This document shows, one piece after another, positions 16,410 through 23,451 of a stretch of DNA of 33,880 nt (position 1 is the first letter of the stretch; every line of letters begins with the position of its first letter). The stretch comes from Myxococcales bacterium (lineage in GTDB: Bacteria > Myxococcota_A > Polyangia > Polyangiales > Polyangiaceae). The DNA lies in contig SHZB01000017.1 of the NCBI GenBank assembly GCA_009692485.1, positions 1 through 33,880 of the forward strand, in the 5' to 3' direction. The translations under genes were made by a program, and so were the position numbers. Under the pieces are notes generated by a model that ran no database searches, had not been told where the DNA came from, and saw only the letters and a program-made list of their open reading frames with translations.

Positions 16410-18073
16410 GGCAGCCTCCGGTACGACGGCAGCGCGACCAGCTCACGAATGGTCTGCTTGAGGTCGTCGTGCTCTTTGAAGCTCTTGGCGAGCGCGGCGA
16501 TGGTCTCGCCTTCGTAGTCGGGCGAGGTGACGTCGAGCTCGGGTGCGCGGGTCATCAGCTGCTCGAACAGACTGGTCACAGCCACCTTGTGGAACAGCCC
16601 GCTGTCGATGTCGGCCTGGGCTAGCCCGTCCGCGCCCGCCGCGCGGTTTTGCGCCACCAGCGGGTGCTCGGCGTCGTCGTACTCGAGCGCCTTGAGCTTG
16701 TAAGGTCGCACGTCCGGATCGCTGATGCTCGGCACCGTGACGTAGTAGCGATCGCACCAGCCGCCTTGGTACGGCAGCGCGCCGTAAAGGCACTCCGCGC
16801 GCGTCGCGAAGCTCTCGGCGAAGTCGTAGAGCGAGGTGGTGCCGGCGTCGACGAACTGGCTGAAGTGGGCGGCGAGCGGCTCGAGGGTGATGTGACAGCC
16901 GCGGCACACGCAGCGCAGGGTGAGGTCGTTGCCGGCCTCGAGGCAGCCGACGTCCTTCGAGCCGGGTGGCGCAAAGTACTGGCCTTGAAAGGCGATGCGG
17001 TAGCGATTCGCGCGGCCGCGCAGCGTCTGAAAACGCAGCAGATAAGCGGGCAGCGTGAGCACGCCCGAGTGTGGCTCGCCGCGCGTGTACGCGGTCCACG
17101 TGCCGCTCTCGAGGTACGGGATACTTGGCATCACGCCGTCCGACGGCTGATAGCCATTCTGGGTCGAGCCCGCGACTTGCTGCTGCGCCAGGTAGGTGAA
17201 GTAGTGCGACAAAGTCCCGTTGAGGTAGGCCTTCTTCGTCGTCAACATGGCCGAGTACGGCTCGCCGCCGGCGGTGTGGTCATCGACCGAGCGCAGCAGC
17301 TGTTCGCGCATCGACGCGACCACGGCGGTGGCCACCGGCGCGCTCACGATGCAGTAGTTGGCGTTGGGACCGCAGCCGCACTTGTCCGTCTTCGTGCGCG
17401 CGGCGACGTGGTCACACGAGTAGGTGCCGGCGTCGGCGCCCGATAAGACCGTGTAGCTCGCGGTGGTCTGCGCATCGAAGGCGCAAATCTTGAGCACGGC
17501 GGCGGGATTCGGATCCCAATACGGGTGCACCTCGACCCAACCTTCGCGCCGCACCGCCACGCCTGCGATCATCGGAAACACCTCGGCGATGGGCGAGCCG
17601 TCCCCGTTGTAACCGAGGTCGCTCTGCGGCTTGTTCTGGCAATCGCTCGTGCCGTCGCCCCCGCGATACAGACTGCGGCGCCCCTGGACACGGTAGAGGA
17701 CAACGCCATCGACCGTGGCTGCACTGAGCGTGAAGTTGACGTCGATGAGGAGCGCGACCGGATTGGTCCACAACAGGCTCTCGTGATAGCGCCGCATCTG
17801 CATGCGGAACTCGTCACTCGCGAGGTAGGTATCGATGAGCGCGCTCGGCACGTCGGTCGCGCCGCTGACCTCCGCGTATTCCGCCATGCTGGGCACGGTG
17901 CCGCGCAGATCGATCGACAACCGCCGCAATACCCGCTCGATCGGCAGCTCGTGATCGACCAGACACACGCCCCCGTCCGCGGGTGCCTCGTCCGCCCACG
18001 CCTCGCTCGCCGGCGTGCACAAGAGCACCCCGACAAGCAGCGCTGCGCCATAGGGGGTTCGGGAACTTGGCAT
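16406..18073 (-). CDS. DUF1549-like protein with c-type heme motif
   Basis: A 555-residue exported protein. The N-terminus has a hydrophobic leader (YGAALLVGVLLCTPASEAWA). The region ELPIERVLRRLSIDLRGTVPS matches the start of DUF1549, the domain of planctomycete-type cytochromes. A CRGCH heme-binding motif is at residues 390-394, inside CVCRGCHITLEPLA. It is Cys-rich overall, consistent with an oxidising periplasm or surface. Start is ATG 18073, because GGAG stands 6 bases before it; ATG 18088 is possible. It is the first gene of an operon with the lipoprotein (4-base overlap) and the DUF1501 gene. A redox role is inferred; the substrate is unknown. Confidence 0.82.
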   Translation of the reverse strand: MPSSRTPYGAALLVGVLLCTPASEAWADEAPADGGVCLVDHELPIERVLRRLSIDLRGTVPSMAEYAEVSGATDVPSALIDTYLASDEFRMQMRRYHESLLWTNPVALLIDVNFTLSAATVDGVVLYRVQGRRSLYRGGDGTSDCQNKPQSDLGYNGDGSPIAEVFPMIAGVAVRREGWVEVHPYWDPNPAAVLKICAFDAQTTASYTVLSGADAGTYSCDHVAARTKTDKCGCGPNANYCIVSAPVATAVVASMREQLLRSVDDHTAGGEPYSAMLTTKKAYLNGTLSHYFTYLAQQQVAGSTQNGYQPSDGVMPSIPYLESGTWTAYTRGEPHSGVLTLPAYLLRFQTLRGRANRYRIAFQGQYFAPPGSKDVGCLEAGNDLTLRCVCRGCHITLEPLAAHFSQFVDAGTTSLYDFAESFATRAECLYGALPYQGGWCDRYYVTVPSISDPDVRPYKLKALEYDDAEHPLVAQNRAAGADGLAQADIDSGLFHKVAVTSLFEQLMTRAPELDVTSPDYEGETIAALAKSFKEHDDLKQTIRELVALPSYRRLP

Positions 18074-18160
18074 ATACGACTCCAGCATTCGGTGACGGAC
18101 GCGCCTCGGGGCGCACCCAGTGCCCATGCAACATGGTAGCGCGGCGCACGTCAACAGCTT

Positions 18161-18388
18161 GTGACACAGCTTGTGAACGCGACATGCGTCATCTTGAACA
18201 ACGACACCGTCAAGTGCTGGGGCTATAACTATTTCGGACACCTCGGGCTCGGCGACCTCGACAACCGCGGCGACGAACCGGGCGAGATGGGCAATGCGCT
18301 TCCGGCATTGCTGTTCACCGGCCATAGTGAGTTCGAACTTGAAGCCACGCGTTTACCATCAGAAATCTGGGCGGGGCCACGCAGGTAG
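18161..18388 (+). pseudogene. relic of an RCC1-repeat gene
   Basis: About 47 residues read as one RCC1 repeat: VNATCVILNNDTVKCWGYN then FGHLGLGDLDN and a Leu/Pro-rich strand. It has the same Cys...CWG spacing as the two RCC1 lipoproteins 5-10 kb upstream. No signal peptide, other repeats or plausible RBS accompany it, and the reading frame runs on into unrelated sequence ending at 18388. It lies in the space between two divergent genes. It is probably the remnant of a third RCC1 gene, or a fragment moved by recombination between RCC1 repeats. Confidence 0.7.
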
Positions 18389-18413
18389 CGCCGAGCGTCG
18401 ATTCCATTCCGAC

Positions 18414-19760
18414 ATGCACGCGCGCGCTCGCACCGTCGCGATCCTCGCGGTCCTCGTCGTCCTTGCCGCTGCATGTGGACCCGGCAAGAGCGGGGCAAGC
18501 ACCGCGGGCGCTGGTGGCGATGGAGCGGGTGGCGATGGCGCGGGCGGAGAAGCGCGCTCGCTGACGATCGTGCATGGGGCGCCGGTCGCGGCCGGCAGCG
18601 TGCCGGAGCACATGAGCTTTGCGTTCAACGGCTACGCGTCGGCGGCGGGGATGCGCGGCAATCTCACGGTCGTGGGCACGGGCATCGGCGTGTACGAGGC
18701 GGCCATCGACGCTGTCACGGCGTTGCCGATCGTGGGCAGCGAGCCCGACCTCGCGAGCGAGACGGGCCACGTTTACGCGCTGGCCGCCTACGACGACGGA
18801 ATCGTGGTGGCAGCAGAAAACGGCCTGTTTTTCGCGAAAAACGGCGTACTCACGCGCTCGGGCGGGCACGACGTGCTGCATCCGCTCGGCCTGCGCGGGA
18901 TGACGGCGCGGATCGCGGACGAGGACGCGGACGAGGACGACAAGGGCTCCGAAGAGACGCACCTCACGCTCCGCACGGTGAACGGACTCTACGAGCTCGA
19001 GCCCGGTGAGCTGCGCGCGTGGACCATCGCGGACGAGAGCGGCATGCCGAGCGCGGCCTTCGCGCAGCGTGACGTCCTCTTCGCGGCGTGGGGTTCGCGC
19101 CTCTACGAGGTGGACAAGGCCGCCGGGCTCGCGGAGCTCATCGCGCTCGAGCTCGGCGACATCCACGAGATCGCGTGCGCCACCCAAGCCTGCGCGCCGG
19201 GGACGAGCCTCTACTTCGCGACCGACCGTGGCCTCGTCGAGCGCTCACCTGCCGGCGAATACACGCGCTACACGCTCGCGGCCGAGGGGCAACCCGGCGT
19301 GCGCGTCGCGACCTTCGCGCTCGATGGAAAGAAGTCGCGCCTCTACGCCGTGACGGAGGCTGAGGGCGCCCCGGCGCTGGTCCGCATCATGGCGGGTGCG
19401 CTCCCAGAAGAGGTCACGCCGCTCGACCCAAGCACGATGGCAAACGCGAGCGCCGCCGACGGCGAGGGCAACATGTGGGTCTTCACGGGCGGCACGGCGA
19501 AGCGCTTCGCCACCGGCAAGCCGCTCGGCTTCGCGTCCGACATTGCGCCGATCTTCGGCGAATATTGCTCTACGTGCCACGGCGAAGGCATCAAGGGCGC
19601 GCCGACCATCGACTATTCCGACTACGACGTGATGCTCAGCAAGGCCAACATTGCGCTCAAGCGAATCACCGACGGCTCGATGCCGCCGCCCAACAATCCG
19701 CCGATGCCGAAAGAGCAAGCACAGCTCTTCGTCGACTGGCTCGCGACCAAGGCGCCGTGA
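18414..19760 (+). CDS. lipoprotein with beta-propeller-like body and C-terminal cytochrome c domain
   Basis: A 448-residue lipoprotein: signal MHARARTVAILAVLVVLAAAC (Cys21), then a 15-bp-repeat stalk (GAGGDGAGGDGAGG), then a body of repeated beta-strand segments such as VYALAAYDDGIVVAAENGLF, compatible with a propeller, and a C-terminal cytochrome c module with CSTCH (residues 385-389) preceded by SDIAPIFGEY. The heme site and DGSMPPPNNPPMP near the end fit a mono-heme c-type domain. Start is ATG 18414. It is divergent from the DUF1549-like cytochrome gene, suggesting a shared electron-transfer theme. The partner is unknown. Confidence 0.85.
   Translation: MHARARTVAILAVLVVLAAACGPGKSGASTAGAGGDGAGGDGAGGEARSLTIVHGAPVAAGSVPEHMSFAFNGYASAAGMRGNLTVVGTGIGVYEAAIDAVTALPIVGSEPDLASETGHVYALAAYDDGIVVAAENGLFFAKNGVLTRSGGHDVLHPLGLRGMTARIADEDADEDDKGSEETHLTLRTVNGLYELEPGELRAWTIADESGMPSAAFAQRDVLFAAWGSRLYEVDKAAGLAELIALELGDIHEIACATQACAPGTSLYFATDRGLVERSPAGEYTRYTLAAEGQPGVRVATFALDGKKSRLYAVTEAEGAPALVRIMAGALPEEVTPLDPSTMANASAADGEGNMWVFTGGTAKRFATGKPLGFASDIAPIFGEYCSTCHGEGIKGAPTIDYSDYDVMLSKANIALKRITDGSMPPPNNPPMPKEQAQLFVDWLATKAP
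18510..18554 (+). repeat. 15-bp in-frame repeat coding for AGGDG
   Basis: Three 15-bp units (GCTGGTGGCGATGGA, GCGGGTGGCGATGGC and a diverged third) lie shortly after the lipobox of the cytochrome lipoprotein and form its flexible stalk. Confidence 0.8.
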
Positions 19761-19864
19761 GCCGGTAATGGCCAATCGCGGCGCGTGCTTCAAGGGCCCG
19801 AGCCGCCGCTTGGATCGTCGCGGCCCTCGAAGAAGCGGCCCGCTTCGGTCGCGAGCATGCGCGC

Positions 19865-20374
19865 TCAGGCGGGCGGGTGCTCTTTCAGCCAGCGATTCAT
19901 GAACGCGGCGCTGGCGTCCCAGCCGGCCTTCATCTCGTTCTCGGTAAAGCTCTCCATCATGCCGCCGAGGCCGAAGATTTTTACCTCGATTTCGATCTCC
20001 GCGATGCGGCGGCACTTGCCTTCGCCAAGCGGCTCGCAGCGGACCGTGCCCTCGGTCCGGAGCTTGTCGGCGAGGGTGCTGGGCTTCATCGTGAAACGCC
20101 ATATCCGCGTGACGGGATCGAGGCGCCCCTCTTCGTCATAGCGAAAGCTGTCACCGAGGAGCTTCTGCACGGCGGCCGGGGCGTTCATCTTCGGCTGACC
20201 GCTCACGCGCCGCGTGATCTCACCGGTCGGCTTCTCGGTCTGATCGAGGATGGAATACGCCGGAAATCGCAGCTCTTTCGTGAATAGGCTGGTGTTGAAG
20301 TCCTTGTCGAAGAAGACCCGCCAGAAGTTGTCTACCGAACAATTCAATTCGTGCCTGAGGGTGAGCTTCTTCAT
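19865..20374 (-). CDS. DUF2505 family protein
   Basis: A 169-residue protein with the SRPBCC-type layout of DUF2505: RHELNCSVDNFWRVFFDKDFN near the start, a central IWRFTMKPSTLADKLRTEG, and an end GLGGMMESFTENEMKAGWDASAAFMNRWL. Such proteins have a hydrophobic pocket for lipid-like ligands; the ligand here is unknown. No signal peptide is visible. Start is ATG 20374. It converges with the cytochrome lipoprotein gene. Confidence 0.85.
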   Translation of the reverse strand: MKKLTLRHELNCSVDNFWRVFFDKDFNTSLFTKELRFPAYSILDQTEKPTGEITRRVSGQPKMNAPAAVQKLLGDSFRYDEEGRLDPVTRIWRFTMKPSTLADKLRTEGTVRCEPLGEGKCRRIAEIEIEVKIFGLGGMMESFTENEMKAGWDASAAFMNRWLKEHPPA

Positions 20375-20496
20375 GTTGGTTACCTTCAGCAGAATGGCTA
20401 CGAGGGCGGTGCTAGCACCCTCGCGGCGACGCCGGTAGACGCAACGGGCGTGACGGAACTGGCGTGACGGCATTGGCATTGGCCGGCCGGAACGGG

Positions 20497-20536
20497 GACG
20501 GCTCGGAGACGGCTCGGGGACGGCTCGGGGACGGCC
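20497..20536. repeat. 11-bp tandem repeat GACGGCTCGGR
   Basis: Three full units start at 20497, 20508 and 20519, and a partial fourth at 20530. They lie in the gap between the DUF2505 gene and the aspartokinase relic, next to a short run with ATTGGC (20471-20482). Confidence 0.85.
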
Positions 20537-20559
20537 CGTTCCGCGCGCGCCTTTGTCGG

Positions 20560-20954
20560 TCAATCCCTCTCGAACAGCTCGCGGTGAAGCACACAGAGAC
20601 GGCGCGGCCTACGTCGTCGTCGGCGATCACGATCGACAGGTTGATGGCGGCGCTCGCGTAGCTGACCATCTCGACGTTGACGCCGGCCTGCGCGACCGCT
20701 CGGAGGATCTCGGCGCCGAGCCCGGCACGCGCCGCGAGGTGCTGGCCGACGACGGCGACGATGGTGCGACCATCAAGGTCGAGCTGATCGTGAGGACGAG
20801 TTGCTTTTCTTTATAGGCAATATTCGTCACCGAACGATTCGCGTCGATGGTGCCCTCGGCGATGACCGTGCCGTGGTGCTCGGGCCGACGCCAGCACCTT
20901 CTCGATCTGCGCCCGGCTCGCGACCGAGCTGCCGCCAAACTTCATCACCAACAT
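20560..20954 (-). pseudogene. aspartokinase relic (ask/lysC type)
   Basis: The start is intact: MLVMKFGGSSVASRAQIEKVL, the aspartokinase N-terminus with the KFGGSSV loop. The frame then breaks after about 25 codons. Shifting frame gives NRSVTNIAYKEKQLVLTI, the strand before the first ACT domain. A further frame gives ILRAVAQAGVNVEMVSYAS with INLSIVIADDD (second ACT), and a last shift gives VLHRELFERD and a stop codon at 20560-20562. So both ends survive in order while the catalytic middle is missing: 395 bp remain of the roughly 1.2-1.4 kb expected. At least three frame changes are needed. A functional aspartokinase must exist elsewhere if the cell makes its own lysine or threonine. Confidence 0.88.
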
Positions 20955-20972
20955 GGCCGCGAACGCTAATCG

Positions 20973-22586
20973 CTAAAGCATCAAACGTGTGGCAACGCAG
21001 TGCCGTGCGCGTCGCTCATCGCGGACACGCCGAGAGCGCGCGAGAAAAATTGCCGCCAAGAGCGCCGCGAGGAGGGCGCCGTGCCGAGGACGCGAGCGCG
21101 ACTCGATACGACAGCCGCAGCCGCTGCCAGCGCCGTTGTCGCCAGCACCGTTGTCGGCAGCGCCGTTGCCGCCAGCGCCGTTGCCGCCAGCGCCGGAGCC
21201 TACCGCGGTCGCACCAAGGCCATTGCCGCCTGCGCCGCTATTGCCATGAGCGCCGCCCGCGCCGCTATTGCCATCAGCGCCGCCTGCGCCGCCCGCTCCC
21301 GAAGGCACCGCTTGCGGGGGCGGAAACACTTTGCAGTCCCCAAGCGAGTGCTCGAGCGCGCCGATCGCCAGGTTGGCATTGGGCCTTGGGCGTGCGCAGT
21401 AGTCGTCCGTCACGTCGGGGCTCGATGCTCCCACGGCGAGTCCGGCGGCATCGCCGACGACGGCAAAGTCGAGCGCGCTTGGATTGGCATACAGCGCGGT
21501 GAAGAAGGACAGCGGCTGCTCGGTGAGGTCGCCCGTGCTCGTGTGCGTCGCGCCATCGCGGTCGCGGATCTTTCCCATCGTGAGGTTGTTGACGGAAGCG
21601 CCGCTCGAGGTGTCAAAGCGGTAGTCGACGCCCGCCGTGTTGATGATCGTGTTGTGCAAAAGCCGCGTGTTTTTGCCGCGATTCACGTACACGCCGACGT
21701 CCGAGCACGCCATGATCAGGTTGTTACGCAGGGTGCCGCCATCATGCTCGATGCTGCACGGGACGTTGGCGTCGTAGGCTGGCGCGCAGAATTGGTTGCC
21801 GGTGCCGCCGCCGCCGAACGACAGCCCGAGCCGCGTGCCACCGGTCGCGACGTCTTGGCTGCACAGGACGAGATTCCGCTCGAAGAGGCCGCCGTGACCG
21901 CCGCCTTTCATGAAGGCCCCGTAGCTCACGCCGTTGCCGCCATTCTTGTGAAAGTCGTGAATGACGCTGCCGCGAACGACCCAGTCATTCGCGTTGTTGA
22001 TATTGAGCTTCGAGACCGGATTGCCAGTTACGCGCGGCTTCGTGTCACCGATATCGCAGTATTCGACGACGCCGCCGTCGGGGCTGTCCCAGCCATTTCC
22101 GTTCTGCGCGGCATTGACCTTTAGCTGAGCATTGAAGTCGCGGACCCGGCTCGAGCGAAGGCGAAACCCGACGGCCTTGCCGACGACGTGGAAGGCGTGC
22201 TCGCAGTTGTCATCAACGGCACAGACGCCGGAGATGTCGAGGCCCTCAAAGTGCCAGTGGGCGCCCGCTACCTTGAAGCCCTCGAGTGCATCGAAGCTGA
22301 TGTGCGCGCCGAGCGGAGTCGCGCCCTTGACCACAATGGGGGCCAACTCGGTGCCGCTCGCGGAGCACGAGACTCCGCTCAAGGCGTAGTCGCCATTGGC
22401 AAGGATGATCGTGTCGCCGGCCTTGGCCGCCCCGATCGCGGTGACGAGCGAGGCGGCGTCGGACACGTTCACGTCCCCCGCGTGGACGGGCAAGACGAGC
22501 ATGGCAGCCGCGAGGCCAGCGGCGAGGCCGGCGCCGACGCGACGCGGAATAGGGCTGCGGTGACGCGAGCGAGCGACGTCTCTCAT
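20973..22586 (-). CDS. right-handed beta-helix protein with MYXO-CTERM-like tail
   Basis: A 537-residue exported protein. After a hydrophobic leader (about residues 10-36) comes a parallel beta-helix typical of polysaccharide lyases and alginate-lyase-like proteins: DTIILANGDYALSGVSC, then repeated WVVRGSVIHDFHK, LFERNLVLCSQD, LRNNLIMACSDVGVYVN and LLHNTIINTAG. A Gly/Asn/Ala-rich linker (GNGAGGNG repeats) precedes GCGC (Cys490 and Cys492), a hydrophobic stretch LLAALLAAIFLA and Arg residues, the pattern of the MYXO-CTERM sorting signal. Substrate and catalytic residues cannot be assigned. Start ATG 22586 overlaps the bioD stop codon (ATGA). Confidence 0.85.
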   Translation of the reverse strand: MRDVARSRHRSPIPRRVGAGLAAGLAAAMLVLPVHAGDVNVSDAASLVTAIGAAKAGDTIILANGDYALSGVSCSASGTELAPIVVKGATPLGAHISFDALEGFKVAGAHWHFEGLDISGVCAVDDNCEHAFHVVGKAVGFRLRSSRVRDFNAQLKVNAAQNGNGWDSPDGGVVEYCDIGDTKPRVTGNPVSKLNINNANDWVVRGSVIHDFHKNGGNGVSYGAFMKGGGHGGLFERNLVLCSQDVATGGTRLGLSFGGGGTGNQFCAPAYDANVPCSIEHDGGTLRNNLIMACSDVGVYVNRGKNTRLLHNTIINTAGVDYRFDTSSGASVNNLTMGKIRDRDGATHTSTGDLTEQPLSFFTALYANPSALDFAVVGDAAGLAVGASSPDVTDDYCARPRPNANLAIGALEHSLGDCKVFPPPQAVPSGAGGAGGADGNSGAGGAHGNSGAGGNGLGATAVGSGAGGNGAGGNGAADNGAGDNGAGSGCGCRIESRSRPRHGALLAALLAAIFLARSRRVRDERRARHCVATRLML

Positions 22587-23332
22587 GAGGGTTGCGGAGT
22601 CCTGAGCGTGATGGGTGGCGGGGAGATTCGCGATACGCCCGGGAGCAGGTCGTCGTGTGGCGCTGGCGGCGGGAGCCACGGCTCGATGCCATCGGCGAGA
22701 AAGCGCGCGGCGAGCGTGGTGCCAGCGCTAGCCTGGTCCGCGCGAGGAAACGTGATCGCGAGCTCGGTCCAGCCGAGGCCGATGAGCTCTGAGGCGTTCG
22801 TGCCGCTCGATTGGTCCACTTGCTCGGGCGCGCTCAACACGACCACGGTGCGCGCCGCTAGCGGGCCGAGCGCGAGCATGCAGCCACGCACGTCGTGGAG
22901 AGTGCCGAGCCTGTCGGCCCCGACCAAGATGAGCGCCGTAGGCTCGAGCGCGCGCACCAATTCGAGGTTCGTCGCGATCTCCGACAGCGGGCTATGGAGG
23001 CCTCCGGCGGTCTCGATCACGGCAAGCTCGCCGCCGAGCGCCGCGACCCAAAGGACGATATTGCCAACGTCGATGACGACGCCGGCTTTGCGCGCGGCCC
23101 GATGCGGCGACACCGGTTTCGCGAACGAATAGAGCGGCCCGACTTGCGGCGCGCCGGCTGCATCGGTGAGCAGCGCGGAGTCGCTCGCGTGCTCATCGGT
23201 CACGCCGCTCTCGACCGGTTTGCCCACGACGACACCGCGACGCCGGCTCACGAGGGCTCGGATGAGCGCGGCCGCGACGTGAGTCTTGCCCACGTTCGTC
23301 CCGGTACCAACGATGACGACACGCGATTGCAT
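22583..23332 (-). CDS. bioD: dethiobiotin synthetase BioD
   Basis: BioD makes dethiobiotin from DAPA, CO2 and ATP in biotin synthesis. The 249-residue protein has the P-loop GTGTNVGKT (residues 9-17), GKPVESG (36-42; usual KPVxTG) and IETAGGLHSPL, where the usual EGAGG is ETAGG. It is a little longer at the C-terminus than typical (about 225), with a Pro-rich tail. No other bio genes are adjacent. The downstream beta-helix gene overlaps its stop codon by four bases, an unusual functional pairing. Start at 23332 gives a good N-terminus directly before the P-loop. Confidence 0.95.
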   Translation of the reverse strand: MQSRVVIVGTGTNVGKTHVAAALIRALVSRRRGVVVGKPVESGVTDEHASDSALLTDAAGAPQVGPLYSFAKPVSPHRAARKAGVVIDVGNIVLWVAALGGELAVIETAGGLHSPLSEIATNLELVRALEPTALILVGADRLGTLHDVRGCMLALGPLAARTVVVLSAPEQVDQSSGTNASELIGLGWTELAITFPRADQASAGTTLAARFLADGIEPWLPPPAPHDDLLPGVSRISPPPITLRTPQPS

Positions 23333-23451
23333 GCGGCGCCATATTGGACGGACACATGTCGTCGCACAAGCTCCAGGCCCTTCGCGGCAAGCGGAGCGTG
23401 GCTCGCGGACTTGCGCCAGATCGCGGCGGCACGTAGGCTCCCGGGTGAATC

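Noticed and set aside
18161-18388. functional small RCC1 protein
   Set aside because: A single blade cannot form a propeller, and there is no signal peptide or RBS.
20560-20954. intact small protein-coding gene
   Set aside because: No single frame covers it; the aspartokinase signatures fall in different frames, so it is a pseudogene.
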